Below, piece by piece: positions 24,803 to 34,163 of a stretch of 64,000 nt of DNA. The stretch spans positions 3,374,001-3,438,000 of the forward strand of contig NZ_CP100351.1 in assembly GCF_024204645.1 (NCBI RefSeq), given 5' to 3'. A model generated the notes under the pieces. The model was not told the origin of the DNA. It did no database searches and saw nothing but the letters and a program-made list of their open reading frames with translations. The stretch comes from Desulfomicrobium sp. ZS1 (GTDB taxonomy: Bacteria; Desulfobacterota; Desulfovibrionia; Desulfovibrionales; Desulfomicrobiaceae). A program made the translations under genes and the position numbers. The first letter of the stretch is position 1. Each line of letters begins with the position of its first letter.

Positions 24803-26236
24803 TCACCGGCCAGCCCCGCCAATCATCTCCGCCACCAGGCGCCCCAGGCGCTCTACTCCGCCTGCCAGTTCTTCGGTCCAGGGATTGCCGGAATTAAGAC
24901 GCACATGGCCTGAAAAACGATCCTGGGTCGAGAAGATGGTGCCGGGCGCGATGCTGATGCCCGCTTCCCTGGCCCGGTACATGAGTTCCACCGAGTCCAC
25001 GCCCCCAGGCAGCTCCACCCACAGCAATCCGCCGCCTTCAGGCCTGCCGACCCTCGTACCCTCCGGAAAGGTACGACTCACGTGCAGCTGCATGGACTGC
25101 GTCTGCTCTTGCAAGGCCCGCCGCAGACCGCGCAGATGCCGATCATAGCGACCTTCGCGCAAATAGACGCCCACGGCCTCCTGGGTCAGGGTCGCGGAGC
25201 AGACGTTGGTGGTGGCCTTGACCTCATAGGCTTCACGGTAGAATCGGCCCGGCATGATCCAGCCAATACGGTAGCCCGGACACAGCGTCTTTGAAAAGGA
25301 CGAACACAGCACAACCAGCCCCGCCCGATCGTACATCTTGAAGACCGAAGGCCGGGCCGGGCCGAAATGCAGGTCCCCGGCCACATCGTCCTCGATGAGG
25401 GGAATCTCCCGCCTGGCCAGAAGCTCCACGATTTCGCGCTTGGCGCCATCCGAGGTCAGGGACCCGTCGGGGTTGTTGAAGTTCGGCGTGAGGATGCAGG
25501 CGCTTATGTCAAAACGCCCCAGGGCCCTCTCCAGGTCGGCGGGGTCCACGCCATGCCGTGGATGGGACGGTATTTCAATGGAGCGCACGCCCTGATTCTC
25601 CAGCAGCTGCTGAAAACAAAAGTAGGACGGAGCCTGGATGAGCACGTTATCTCCGGGCCGGACCAGGCTGCGCACGGCCACATGCAGGGCTTCAAGAGCT
25701 CCGCAGGTGATGATGATTTCCTCGGGCCGCACATCGAGGCCCGCCTGGGCCGCACGCAGGGAGAGCTGGCGGCGCAGCTCCAGACTGCCCTCCACGGGCA
25801 GGTAGCCAACCTGCCGTTTGGGATCTTCCCGCGAGAGACGGGCCGCGACCTTGGCCAATTCACGGTAGGGCAGCAGATCTGCCGACGGGCAGTTGATGCC
25901 CAGCGGCACAAGCTCGCGGTCACCCACGGTCTCGAGCACGGAGGAAATGAGCTGACTGCGGTTGACGGTATGGGGACGCAAGAGCGGGCGCGGATTGCGC
26001 GGCGGAGGCGGCAGCTGCCGCGTGTCGCGCCGCACGAAAAAACCGGATCTGGGACGCGACTCGATGATGCCCTTGCGCTCCAGCTCGGCGTAGGCCTGCA
26101 ACACCGTGCTCACCGCCACCCGACTGCGCAGGCTGACGTGGCGCAGGGAAGGCAGCCGCGCTCCGGGACCCAGCGTGCCCGCTGATATCTGAAGCATAAG
26201 CTGCTGCTCGATCTGACGATACCTGTAATCTTCCAT
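24803..26236 (-). CDS. MocR/PdxR-type transcriptional regulator (GntR HTH fused to aminotransferase fold)
   Basis: This 477-aa protein has an N-terminal GntR winged helix (residues about 1-75, LPSLRHVSLRSRVAVSTVLQAYAELERKGII) joined by a Pro-rich linker to a class I aminotransferase-like domain. The PLP-binding lysine is in SSFSKTLCPGYRIGW, and NFNNPDG is the conserved Asn-Pro motif. Such proteins sense PLP or an amino acid. It diverges from azlCD and an aminotransferase across a repeat-rich region, so it probably controls them. ATG 26236 was chosen; the upstream frame runs into a dRS3-like repeat. Confidence 0.9.
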   Translation of the reverse strand: MEDYRYRQIEQQLMLQISAGTLGPGARLPSLRHVSLRSRVAVSTVLQAYAELERKGIIESRPRSGFFVRRDTRQLPPPPRNPRPLLRPHTVNRSQLISSVLETVGDRELVPLGINCPSADLLPYRELAKVAARLSREDPKRQVGYLPVEGSLELRRQLSLRAAQAGLDVRPEEIIITCGALEALHVAVRSLVRPGDNVLIQAPSYFCFQQLLENQGVRSIEIPSHPRHGVDPADLERALGRFDISACILTPNFNNPDGSLTSDGAKREIVELLARREIPLIEDDVAGDLHFGPARPSVFKMYDRAGLVVLCSSFSKTLCPGYRIGWIMPGRFYREAYEVKATTNVCSATLTQEAVGVYLREGRYDRHLRGLRRALQEQTQSMQLHVSRTFPEGTRVGRPEGGGLLWVELPGGVDSVELMYRAREAGISIAPGTIFSTQDRFSGHVRLNSGNPWTEELAGGVERLGRLVAEMIGGAGR

Positions 26237-26336
26237 GGTCGTATCCTCATAAATGACGCCACGAGGCATCACTGTTCTGCGATCTACGCGGACGTTTTCC
26301 ATCGCCGCAAGGCGGAGCGGACAATCAAAGGCATGG

Positions 26337-26356
26337 ATTCCCGCCTGCGCGGGAAT
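26337..26356. repeat. dRS3-like palindromic repeat, copy 1
   Basis: ATTCCCGCCTGCGCGGGAAT fits ATTCCC-N8-GGGAAT. Translated across, it gives the VIPAQAGIH peptide that marks this repeat family in many genomes. Confidence 0.85.
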
Positions 26357-26416
26357 GACGGCAAGCAGGGCGCAACGTCCTCTCTTTTCCAACCAGGTGC
26401 TCGCCAAACATTATGG

Positions 26417-26436
26417 ATTGCCGCCTGCGCGGGGAT
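26417..26436. repeat. dRS3-like palindromic repeat, copy 2 (degenerate)
   Basis: ATTGCCGCCTGCGCGGGGAT, two changes from the first copy, flanked by the same ATGGATT...GATGACA context. Confidence 0.7.
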
Positions 26437-26501
26437 GACAATGAACAGGACGCAACGTCTTCTTTTTTTGAGTCAGAAGTGGACCTTTCACGTTAAAACA
26501 C

Positions 26502-26636
26502 TGTCATTCCCGCGCAGGCGGGAATCCATGTCTTTCCATCTTCCCATCCCCATCCTACCGCTGGGATTGGCTGGTGTCGGGGGTGGCGGGCTGTCGGCTG
26601 TCCGACCGAGCCAGGCATCGTTTGACGAACCATTGC
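26502..26636. repeat. 135-bp direct repeat, unit 1 (starts with a dRS3-like copy)
   Basis: The unit opens with the palindrome ATTCCCGCGCAGGCGGGAAT (26506-26525). It continues through TGTCTTTCCATCTTCCCATC and a TTGGCTGGTGTCGGGGG segment to GACGAACCATTGC. It recurs 171 bases later with scattered differences. Confidence 0.85.
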
Positions 26637-26672
26637 CCACCGGTCAATTCGCCGTCCACCGCGTTCACGCAA

Positions 26673-26807
26673 TGTCATTCCCGCGAAGGCGGGAATCCAT
26701 GTCTTTCCATCTTCCCATCTCCACCCTGCCGCAGGGTTTGGCTGGTGTCGGGGGCGGCGGGCTGTCGGCTGTCTGACCGAGCCAGGCATCGTTTGACGAA
26801 CCATTGC
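26673..26807. repeat. 135-bp direct repeat, unit 2
   Basis: Second copy of the unit at 26502, offset by 171 bases, with its own palindrome at 26677-26696 (ATTCCCGCGAAGGCGGGAAT). The 36 bases between the units are not repeated. Confidence 0.85.
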
Positions 26808-26846
26808 AGGGCGCACAAAGCTCGAGGTCATGGACGAGCACGCAAT

Positions 26847-26915
26847 GGTTCGTCTCTACGAGGCCGGCGAGGGAGTTCCGGCAGGCCGCCGCCCCCGGCA
26901 CCAGCCAATCCCCTT
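26847..26915. repeat. Partial inverted copy of the 135-bp unit
   Basis: GCAATGGTTCGTC near 26847 is the reverse complement of the unit's end GACGAACCATTGC. GCCGCCCCCGGCACCAGCC near 26887 matches the reverse complement of its GGCTGGTGTCGGGGGCGGC segment. With unit 2 it forms a large imperfect inverted repeat in the space before azlC. Confidence 0.7.
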
Positions 26916-27059
26916 CCCGATGCCCGTCCAATCCCCTTCCCAATGCCCGCGCCCTGTTGCGTCCTCCGCCTCCAATCTGTTATGGTCGAAATTTACGCAA
27001 ACTGTATCTGTACCGCAAACAGTTTTTGACTAGGTTGAGCTTCAAGAGGATAATAGATT

Positions 27060-27782
27060 ATGAATTGCGCCACCCTTTCTTCCACCAGCCGCGCCGAGTC
27101 CCCCTTGGTCTCGGCCTTTCGCCAGACCCTGCCCATCATCCTGGGCTATGTGCCCGTGGGTTTCGCCTACGGCGTTCTGGCCCAGAAATCCGGCCTCTCC
27201 GGCATAAACACCATACTGATGAGCCTTTTGGTTTTCGCGGGGTCGGCCCAGCTCATCGCGGTTGGCCTTTTTGCGGCGGGAGCCGCCCCGGTGGCCATCG
27301 TGGCCACGACCTTCGTAGTCAATCTGCGCCATCTGCTCATGTCCGCCGCCCTGGCCCCGTTCCTGCGCTCCTGGAGCAAAACCCGGCTGGCCCTCTTTTC
27401 CTACCAGATGACGGACGAAACCTTCGCCCTGCATGTCGGACGCTTCGCTAGAGGCGAAACCGCGCCAGGGGAAACCTTCGGCATCAACGTCATCGCCCAG
27501 AGCGCCTGGGTCGGCGGGACGGTCCTCGGACTGGCCGCGAGCACGCTCATCACCGACATCCGGCCCATCGGGCTTGATTACGCCCTGCCGGCCATGTTCA
27601 TCGCCCTGCTCCTGGGCCAGCTCAAGTCGCGGCAGCACCTCGCCGTAGCGGTCATCGCAGGCGTCCTGTCCACGATCCTGATGCTCGCCGGCCTTCAGCA
27701 AAGCCACGTCCTGGCCGCGACCATCATTGCAGCAACCATCGGCCTCGGAGTTCACGCATGGACCAGCAAACAATCTTTTTGA
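27060..27782 (+). CDS. azlC: Branched-chain amino acid exporter subunit AzlC
   Basis: This 240-aa membrane protein of the AzlC/YgaZ family has about six to seven hydrophobic helices. Family motifs seen are LPIILGYVPVGFAYGVLAQ, SLLVFAGSAQLIAVGL and VVNLRHLLMSAAL. It works with the small AzlD to export branched-chain amino acids (YgaZH exports valine/methionine in E. coli). The start ATG 27060 has a GAGGA site. It overlaps azlD by 25 bases, which indicates coupling. Confidence 0.93.
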   Translation: MNCATLSSTSRAESPLVSAFRQTLPIILGYVPVGFAYGVLAQKSGLSGINTILMSLLVFAGSAQLIAVGLFAAGAAPVAIVATTFVVNLRHLLMSAALAPFLRSWSKTRLALFSYQMTDETFALHVGRFARGETAPGETFGINVIAQSAWVGGTVLGLAASTLITDIRPIGLDYALPAMFIALLLGQLKSRQHLAVAVIAGVLSTILMLAGLQQSHVLAATIIAATIGLGVHAWTSKQSF

Positions 27783-28084
27783 CCATTCTCGGCATGATGG
27801 CCGTAACGTATGTTCCGCGCGCCCTGCCCCTATTGGCCCTGGCGCAGCGCACCCTGCCCGAGGCGGTCATCCGCTGGCTGGGGTTCATCCCCGTCGCGGT
27901 GCTCTCGGCCATGCTCCTGCCGTCGCTGGTCGCGACGGAAAAAGGGCTTGATTTTTCGGCAGAGAACATATTCCTGTGGGCGGCCATACCCACCTTTCTG
28001 GTCTGCTGGAAAACCAAGAGCTTTGTCGGCGCCATTGTCACCGGCATGGGCTGCGTGGCTCTGGGCAGACTGTTTTTCGCGTAA
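27758..28084 (+). CDS. azlD: Branched-chain amino acid exporter subunit AzlD
   Basis: This is a 108-aa protein with about four membrane helices. The motif YVPRALPLLALAQRTLPEAVIRWLGFIPVAVLSAML is characteristic of AzlD/YgaH. It starts inside azlC and is the small partner needed for export. The aminotransferase gene follows after 21 bases, so the three form one operon. Confidence 0.93.
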   Translation: MDQQTIFLTILGMMAVTYVPRALPLLALAQRTLPEAVIRWLGFIPVAVLSAMLLPSLVATEKGLDFSAENIFLWAAIPTFLVCWKTKSFVGAIVTGMGCVALGRLFFA

Positions 28085-28105
28085 CACCGCCCTCAGGGAG
28101 GGAAC

Positions 28106-29290
28106 ATGAGTTTTCGATTCACAACCCGCATCCAGAACACGCCCAAGTCCTTCATTCGCGAAATATTGAAGGTCACCCAAGACCCGAGCATCATCTCCTT
28201 TGCCGGCGGCCTGCCCAATCCGCATCTCTTTCCCATCGAGGCCCTGCAGGATGCGGCCCGCGAAACCCTAGCCACGTCCGGGGCGCGCGCCCTGCAGTAC
28301 TCCACCACCGAAGGGCACGCCGAACTGCGCGGCTGGATAGCGGCCCGCTACTCCAAACGCGGCATAACCGTGGACCCGGACCAGGTGCTCATCACCACCG
28401 GCTCCCAGCAGTGTCTGGACCTTCTGGGCAAACTCTTCATCGAAAAAGACGACGAGGTCATCCTGGAGCGGCCGAGCTACCTGGGCACCATCCAGGCCTT
28501 CACCATGTTCGAGCCCCGCTTCGTGACCGTCGATCTGGAAGAGGACGGCCCCAACCTGGATCGGGCAGAAGCGCTGCTAGCCACAGGGCGCCCCAAACTC
28601 TTCTACGCCGTGCCCAATTTCCAGAACCCTTCGGGCCTGACCTATTCCAGGGCCAAACGCGAGGAACTGGGCAAGCTGCTGCACAAATATCCCGAAACAA
28701 TCTTCATCGAGGACGACCCCTACGGCGAGCTGCGTTTTTCCGGCCAGCATCACCAGCCCGTCTTCGCCCATACCGGCGGACGCAGCATCATGCTCGGCAG
28801 CTTCTCCAAGATCACGGTGCCCGGCTTTCGCCTGGGCTGGATGGTCGCGCCGCCTGAAATCATCCGCCTGGCGGTCAAGGCCAAGCAGGCCGCGGACCTG
28901 CACTCCTCGACCTTCAACCAGTTCGTCATCGCCGAGTACCTCAAGAAACACTCCATCGACGACCATATCGCCAAAATCACGGCCTGCTACGGCTCCCAGG
29001 CTGCGGCCATGGTCAAGACCCTGGAGCGCGAGGCCCCCGAGGGCGTGACTTTCACCCGTCCCGAAGGCGGCATGTTCTCCTGGGTGACCCTGCCGGAGGG
29101 CAAGGGCTCGTGCATGGATCTCTTCAACCTGGCCATCGCGCAGAAGGTGGCCTTCGTGCCGGGCATGCCCTTCTACACCGACGGCGGCGGCCAGAACACC
29201 CTGCGCCTCAATTTCTCCAATGCTTCGGAACAGACCATCGACGAAGGCATCACGCGGCTGTGCCGGTGCATGAAGGATTTTCTGAAATAG
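28106..29290 (+). CDS. PLP-dependent aminotransferase, class I/II (2-aminoadipate/aromatic-type)
   Basis: This is a 394-aa fold-type I aminotransferase, close to LysN/ARO8-type enzymes. Conserved features are SFAGGLPNPHLFP near the N-terminus, YSTTEGHAELRGWIA, ITTGSQQCLDLLGKL, the NFQNPSG motif, and the PLP lysine in GSFSKITVPGFRLGW. It probably moves amino groups between an amino acid and 2-oxoglutarate. Placement after azlCD, and the MocR regulator on the other side, points to branched-chain or aromatic amino acid metabolism. The exact substrate cannot be read from sequence. Confidence 0.9.
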   Translation: MSFRFTTRIQNTPKSFIREILKVTQDPSIISFAGGLPNPHLFPIEALQDAARETLATSGARALQYSTTEGHAELRGWIAARYSKRGITVDPDQVLITTGSQQCLDLLGKLFIEKDDEVILERPSYLGTIQAFTMFEPRFVTVDLEEDGPNLDRAEALLATGRPKLFYAVPNFQNPSGLTYSRAKREELGKLLHKYPETIFIEDDPYGELRFSGQHHQPVFAHTGGRSIMLGSFSKITVPGFRLGWMVAPPEIIRLAVKAKQAADLHSSTFNQFVIAEYLKKHSIDDHIAKITACYGSQAAAMVKTLEREAPEGVTFTRPEGGMFSWVTLPEGKGSCMDLFNLAIAQKVAFVPGMPFYTDGGGQNTLRLNFSNASEQTIDEGITRLCRCMKDFLK

Positions 29291-29305
29291 GTCTCCCTCG
29301 AAGGA

Positions 29306-29343
29306 TCATGGCGGGAAACCGCCTGGGCAGCGCCCCGCCATGA
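29306..29343 (+). terminator. Probable terminator of azlCD-aminotransferase operon
   Basis: TCATGGCGGG and CCCGCCATGA form a 10-bp stem with an 18-base loop, followed by a pyrimidine-rich tail (CCCTTTCCGTCTTCC). The tail is not a pure T run, so strength is uncertain. The remaining bases to 29555 show no gene. Confidence 0.5.
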
Positions 29344-29555
29344 CCCTTTCCGTCTTCCCCGCTCCAGATGATATTCCCCCTTCCCCGAGGTTGAGCTCCG
29401 AACCGGCCAGGGTGTACGCCTCTCTTTTCAGACCGAAGAAATGGCCGCGACGCTCTTTTCGAAGATGGTCGTGCCTGCGATGAATTATCCGGATCAGCGG
29501 GAAAAGGTCACGAACGCTCAGAGCGCATCATGATCAAGCGGAAACGGCAAGCGGC

Positions 29556-30758
29556 TCAGTCCACCAGCACCTCAAGCCCCTTCAGGTACGCCCCTTCCGG
29601 AAAGGCCAGAGAGACGGGATGATCGCCGGCCTGGGTCAGGCGACGGACGATGCGGCCGGTGCGGCCTGCGTCCAGGGCCGCGTCGGCCACGATTTTCTGA
29701 AACAGGGAGTCTTCCATGAGCCCGGAGCAGGAGAAGGTAAAAAGCCGCCCTCCGGGGTTCAGGAGCCGCAAAGCGCAAAGATTGATGTCCTTGTAGCCTC
29801 TGGCCGCGCGGTTCAGGCTGGCCTTGGAATCGACGAATTTAGGCGGGTCGAGCACGATGAGATCAAAGGCGCGTCCTTCCTTGTGCCAATTCCGCAGAAT
29901 CTGAAAGGCGTCGCCGCAGACCGTGTCCATGCTTCCGGGAGCAAAACCGTTCGCGTCCCGGTTGCGCTCGGCCAGGGCCAGGGCCGGAGCCGAGGCGTCG
30001 AGCTGGGTCACATGCGCCGCCCCTCCGCCCAAAGCGGCCAGGCCGAAACCGCCGGTGTAGGAAAAGCAGTTCAGCACCTTGCGCCCCTTGGCGGCTGCGC
30101 CCACGGCCAGGCGGCTATCGCGCTGGTCCAGGTAGAAACCGGTTTTGTGACCGCCATGCACATCGGCCAGATATTTCACGCCGTTTTCATGAATCTCGAC
30201 CTGCTCGGGAATGCGGCCGTGCACGGCCTCCACCCTTGCGGCCAGCCCTTCCTTGGCCCGCACATCCACATCCGAGCGCTCCAGAATGGCATCGTCCGGG
30301 AAGAGGCGGCGCAAGGCGCCGATAATGGTTTCACGCCAGAATTCCGCGCCTGCGGTCAGCAGCTGAAAAACAAGAACCCCGGCATAGCGATCCAAAATCA
30401 GACCGGGCAGACCGTCGGACTCGGAATGAACCAGACGCAACGCGTTGCTCGCGCCCTCGAACTCCTTTCTCCTGCCGGCCGACTCAAGAATGCGGCGCTC
30501 AAAGAATCCTTCGTCGATGGCTTGCTCAGCATCAAAACTCCAAACCCGGCCCATGATCTGCGATTGGGGTGAAAAAGAGGCCCGGGCCAACCACTTTCCA
30601 TTCTGCCCGAGGACGTCCACGGTCTGTCCGGATGCAGGTCTGCCCTTGACAGTGGCCACGGCACCGGAAAAGATCCAGGGATGACGCCTGAGCAGAGATT
30701 TTTCCCGCCCCGCGACGATGATGAGTTGTGGGTCCACGATGATGTCCTTGCTGCGCAT
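29556..30758 (-). CDS. Class I SAM-dependent rRNA methyltransferase (RlmI-like, PUA domain)
   Basis: This 400-aa protein has an N-terminal PUA-like RNA-binding domain (LIIVAGREKSLLRRHPWIFSGAV) and a C-terminal Rossmann methyltransferase. The SAM site is NCFSYTGGFGLAALGGGA; the catalytic region is FDLIVLDPPKF. RlmI methylates a cytosine at C5 in 23S rRNA; relatives have other targets, so the exact base is open. ATG 30758 was chosen, with GGGGG upstream; a longer frame would overlap the divergent TonB-like gene. Confidence 0.88.
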   Translation of the reverse strand: MRSKDIIVDPQLIIVAGREKSLLRRHPWIFSGAVATVKGRPASGQTVDVLGQNGKWLARASFSPQSQIMGRVWSFDAEQAIDEGFFERRILESAGRRKEFEGASNALRLVHSESDGLPGLILDRYAGVLVFQLLTAGAEFWRETIIGALRRLFPDDAILERSDVDVRAKEGLAARVEAVHGRIPEQVEIHENGVKYLADVHGGHKTGFYLDQRDSRLAVGAAAKGRKVLNCFSYTGGFGLAALGGGAAHVTQLDASAPALALAERNRDANGFAPGSMDTVCGDAFQILRNWHKEGRAFDLIVLDPPKFVDSKASLNRAARGYKDINLCALRLLNPGGRLFTFSCSGLMEDSLFQKIVADAALDAGRTGRIVRRLTQAGDHPVSLAFPEGAYLKGLEVLVD

Positions 30759-30797
30759 GGGGATGCCCCCTGCGGTGAAGTCCTGCGCGCCGGTAGC

Positions 30798-31871
30798 GTG
30801 CAGGCTGCGCAAGACATAGGAAAAGCCGAAGAAGGCGTCCATGGGAAAAATCGCTCTGCGCTTCCAGGACGGCAGACAGCGCCAGACAGGAGACGGTCAT
30901 TTCAAATCCCGCAGTGTCTTGTGTCCGTGGTCTGCGCGCTGCTGGTTCATGCCCTGGTCCTGGCCGCAGTCGGAAAATGGCTCGGAACCGGCGGCGGAGG
31001 ATCAGGCGGCCCCATGCTCATGGCTCTGGAGCTTTCCGGTGGCGGCACAGGAGCCGGACGTTCTTCCGGGACACAAACAGGGACTGACGAATCCTCCCTG
31101 CTGCCCTTGCTGGGCGGTTCGGCCGCATCACCATCCCCTGCGGACGCCGAGGCGCTGCCCTCTACGCCGCCGGCTCCCGAAGCAAAAGACCCGGCCCGGG
31201 AGTTACCACCCGTCCCTGCCCAGGCCCCTGCGGCGCAAAAACCTGCGCCGACGCCCATCATGCAGACACCGGTCAAGCACAGTCCTCCCAAACAGACCCC
31301 GCCTGCGCAAGCCTTTGCCGAGCAGCCCGACCTCGGAAAAAAAGCCCAGAATCCGCAGCAACTCGGCGCCGACATTGCAAATGCGAAATTACCAGAAGAG
31401 CCCGCCTTGGATTCTCCCGGCAATCACGCGGGTGATCCCGAATCCGCAGCGCTTCCAGCCGGAGCCGGCACCCGCGCCCAAGGCACGGACCAAGGAAGCC
31501 GCTCCGGCGCATCTGGGGCTGGTGACAACATCGGCACGTCCGGTTCGGACGGCAACATGCACGGCAGGTCCGGAGCGGGAGGCAGCCTGGTCACGTTCGG
31601 CACACCCGGCGGTCCGGGCATTGTACGCATGGCCCGGCCAAGATATCCGCACGAAGCCAGGCGCCTGGGCAAGGAAGGCGTAGTGGTCTTGAAACTTTCC
31701 CTGGATGAAGCTGGAGCGGTGCACGATGTGAAAGTCGTGCAGGGCGTAGGCTTCGGGCTGGAGGAGGCTTCCCGGGAAGCGGTCCTGCTTTCACGTTTCC
31801 GTCCCGCGACCTTGAAGGGCAGACCCGTGGCCTGTCAGGTCATTTTGCCCATCCATTTCAAGTTGCGTTAG
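30798..31871 (+). CDS. TonB-family energy transducer
   Basis: This protein of about 357 aa has a short basic N-terminus and one membrane helix (CLVSVVCALLVHALVLAAV). A long Pro/Ala/Gly-rich periplasmic span of about 200 residues follows. The C-terminal TonB domain is typical (PRYPHEARRLGKEGVVVLKLSLDEAG, then SRFRPATLKGRPV). It should pass proton-motive energy to outer-membrane receptors. No exbB/exbD lies nearby. The start is uncertain: GTG 30798 is used because an ATG at 30681 would lie inside the divergent methyltransferase gene. Confidence 0.8.
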   Translation: MQAAQDIGKAEEGVHGKNRSALPGRQTAPDRRRSFQIPQCLVSVVCALLVHALVLAAVGKWLGTGGGGSGGPMLMALELSGGGTGAGRSSGTQTGTDESSLLPLLGGSAASPSPADAEALPSTPPAPEAKDPARELPPVPAQAPAAQKPAPTPIMQTPVKHSPPKQTPPAQAFAEQPDLGKKAQNPQQLGADIANAKLPEEPALDSPGNHAGDPESAALPAGAGTRAQGTDQGSRSGASGAGDNIGTSGSDGNMHGRSGAGGSLVTFGTPGGPGIVRMARPRYPHEARRLGKEGVVVLKLSLDEAGAVHDVKVVQGVGFGLEEASREAVLLSRFRPATLKGRPVACQVILPIHFKLR

Positions 31872-31988
31872 GCCGCTCCTTTTCATGGCAGGCTCAGGCC
31901 ATTGCCAGGAACCTGGACTCTGATCTATGATTTTTCGTCAGGCACCCGGCAAACCGCCCTCCCGCACATATTTCAAGGCAGGTCCAGC

Positions 31989-32537
31989 ATGCGCGAAAGA
32001 GTTGAGTGGTCGATACAAGTTCCAATCTTTCGCAACCCGGTCATCCTCAAGCAACTGGGGCTGGCCATCGGCATCCCCTTCGGACTGATTTTCGTGATCA
32101 TGCTCGCAAGCGGGGCCTCGATCGCAGACCTCCGCTATCCGGCCATCCTCATCGGCCTGCTCTTCTTCCTGACCTGGCTCTTCATCAGAATCGTCTGGGG
32201 CGGCAAGTACGACGCCGAATTCGTCATCGACGGCAAGGGGATACGCTGCCGCACCGCCGCGCGTCAGGCCAAACAAAACCGCATCATCAACGGCCTCACC
32301 GTCGTGCTCGGTCTGCTTTCGGGAAAGCCTGCGGCGGCAGGAGCCGGAATCCTGGCCCAGTCGCGCCAGGACGTGCTGGTCAAATGGGGGAGCGTCAAAA
32401 AAATCAAAGAACTCCCCCACAGCAATACAATCATGGTCTATGGAGGATTTGCCCAGAACATCGCCGTCTTCTGCATTCCGGAAAATTATCAGCAGGTTCG
32501 CGAGTATATCACTTCCAAGATCCGACCTGGGAACTGA
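31989..32537 (+). CDS. Small membrane protein of unknown function (two N-terminal helices)
   Basis: This 182-aa protein has two adjacent membrane helices at about residues 22-40 and 50-68 (IGIPFGLIFVIMLASG and AILIGLLFFLTWLFI). A cytoplasmic domain follows with an alternating pattern (YDAEFVIDGKGIRCRT, DVLVKWGSVKKIKEL, NTIMVYGGF) that resembles a pleckstrin-like YcxB/bPH fold. No catalytic residues are evident. ATG 31989 was preferred over an ATG 29 codons earlier because the extension looks non-coding. It ends just before a strong terminator. Confidence 0.75.
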   Translation: MRERVEWSIQVPIFRNPVILKQLGLAIGIPFGLIFVIMLASGASIADLRYPAILIGLLFFLTWLFIRIVWGGKYDAEFVIDGKGIRCRTAARQAKQNRIINGLTVVLGLLSGKPAAAGAGILAQSRQDVLVKWGSVKKIKELPHSNTIMVYGGFAQNIAVFCIPENYQQVREYITSKIRPGN

Positions 32538-32551
32538 CTTGGCGAAAACTC

Positions 32552-32600
32552 AAAAAAGAACCGCCCCGCCGGCTAATGTGCTGACGGGGCGGTTCTTTTT
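32552..32600. terminator. Bidirectional terminator between membrane protein and malic enzyme
   Basis: GAACCGCCCCG (32558-32568) pairs perfectly with CGGGGCGGTTC (32585-32595). A six-A run precedes and a five-T run follows, so it can stop both convergent transcripts. Confidence 0.9.
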
Positions 32601-32615
32601 ATTAAAAGCGGACCG

Positions 32616-33938
32616 CTAGAAAATCTGCGGATAGGTCTTCACAAAGGCGTCCAGGCGTTCGCGGGACTTGGCGATGCGTTCGCGCAGGGACGCGCGGTAA
32701 GCGTCCATGTCCGCGATGGGCTTTCTGGCCACGCCCGTATCCATGGCAGCCTGGGCCACGGCGGCGGATTCGAACTCGATAAGACGCAGGTCAATCGGTT
32801 TGGGGATGATGTAGTCGATGCCGAATTCAAGCTTGTCCACGCCGTACGCCTGAACAACATAGTCCGGCACCGGTTCCTTGGCCAATGCGGCCAGGGCCTT
32901 GGCTGCCGCCAATTTCATTTCCTCGTTGATATTGGAGGCCATGACGTCGAGAGCCCCACGAAAGATAAAGGGGAAACCAAGGACATTGTTGATCTGGTTG
33001 GGGTAATCCGAACGGCCCGTGCCCATGATGGCGTCGGGACGGGCTTCCTTGGCCTCGGTATAGGAGATTTCCGGAACGGGATTGGCGCAGGCGAAAATGA
33101 TCGGGTGTTTACCCATGCTCCTGACCATGTCCTGACTGACAACACCACCCTTGGACAGGCCCAGAAACATGTCCGCGCCGACCATGGCTTCCGCCAGGGA
33201 GGCGTAAGCTTTTTCCGTAGCGAACTCGCGCTTCTGCGCATTCAAGTCCGTGCGGCCGGTGTGCATGTGCCCGCGAGAGTCGAACATGGCGACGTTTTCG
33301 AGCTTTACGCCCAGGGCCACATAAAGGCGGGTGCATGAAATGGCCGCCGCGCCCGCGCCGGAGACGACAATACGCAGATCCTCGATCTTCTTGCCCGTGA
33401 TTTCCAGCGCATTGATCAGCCCGGCGGCAGAGATGATGGCCGTGCCGTGCTGGTCATCGTGGAAGACCGGAATATTCATTTCCTTTTTGAGCTTGTCCTC
33501 GATGTAGAAGCATTCCGGGGACTTGATATCTTCGAGGTTGATTCCGCCAAAGGTCGGCTCCATGGCTTTGACGATCTCGCAGAGCTTGTCGGGATCGGTC
33601 ACATCAAGGTTGATGTCGTAAACATCCACGTCTGCAAAAATCTTGAAGAGGAGCCCCTTGCCTTCCATGACCGGCTTGCCCGCATAGGCACCGATGTTAC
33701 CAAGCCCCAGCACGGCCGTGCCGTTGGACACGACGGCGACGAGGTTGCCTCGGCCCGTGTACTTGTAGGTCAGATCCGGATCCTTGGCGATGGCCAGGCA
33801 GGATTCGGCCACGCCTGGGCTGTAGGCCATGGTCAAATGCTTCTGGGTGGAATAGGGCTTGATCGGCACGACTTCGATTTTGCCGGGACGGACTTCGGAA
33901 TGATAATCCAATGCTTCCTGGGGTGTGAAAAGAGCCAT
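32616..33938 (-). CDS. Malic enzyme (oxaloacetate-decarboxylating malate dehydrogenase)
   Basis: This 440-aa enzyme interconverts malate and pyruvate plus CO2 with NAD(P). Conserved blocks are [54 protein letters not shown] and the dinucleotide site [17 protein letters not shown]. It matches the malic-enzyme part of MaeB without a C-terminal phosphotransacetylase domain. ATG 33938 has GGAGG upstream; a longer frame adds 54 residues that look non-coding. With fumarase and fumarate reductase upstream on the same strand it links pyruvate to succinate. Confidence 0.93.
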   Translation of the reverse strand: MALFTPQEALDYHSEVRPGKIEVVPIKPYSTQKHLTMAYSPGVAESCLAIAKDPDLTYKYTGRGNLVAVVSNGTAVLGLGNIGAYAGKPVMEGKGLLFKIFADVDVYDINLDVTDPDKLCEIVKAMEPTFGGINLEDIKSPECFYIEDKLKKEMNIPVFHDDQHGTAIISAAGLINALEITGKKIEDLRIVVSGAGAAAISCTRLYVALGVKLENVAMFDSRGHMHTGRTDLNAQKREFATEKAYASLAEAMVGADMFLGLSKGGVVSQDMVRSMGKHPIIFACANPVPEISYTEAKEARPDAIMGTGRSDYPNQINNVLGFPFIFRGALDVMASNINEEMKLAAAKALAALAKEPVPDYVVQAYGVDKLEFGIDYIIPKPIDLRLIEFESAAVAQAAMDTGVARKPIADMDAYRASLRERIAKSRERLDAFVKTYPQIF

Positions 33939-34163
33939 GTTGTCCTCCAGATGTGATGCCGCATGGGCGGCGTTGATATTCATTCGCATCCCCTTCAAAG
34001 GGGTCAAGGCACAAGGCGACGCCCCGCATATCTTCCGGTTGTTACGCAGCGTATGCGGCCAGCGTTCGCACAGAACATGCCGGAGCGTCTGGTTTCGCAA
34101 CTAACATGAATAAAAATGATAAACGTCACGCCTGGATTTGCGGGATGGCGTGTTTATGCGGGT
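33939..34163. other. Upstream region of malic enzyme, no gene seen
   Basis: The first part of the 602-base gap between fumarase beta and malic enzyme. It should hold the malic enzyme promoter, but no convincing -35/-10 pair was recognised. Confidence 0.5.

Noticed and set aside
26333..27029. Several open frames through the repeat mosaic
   Set aside because: They encode VIPAQAGIH- or RRESMSFH-type peptides, which are translations of the palindromic repeats.
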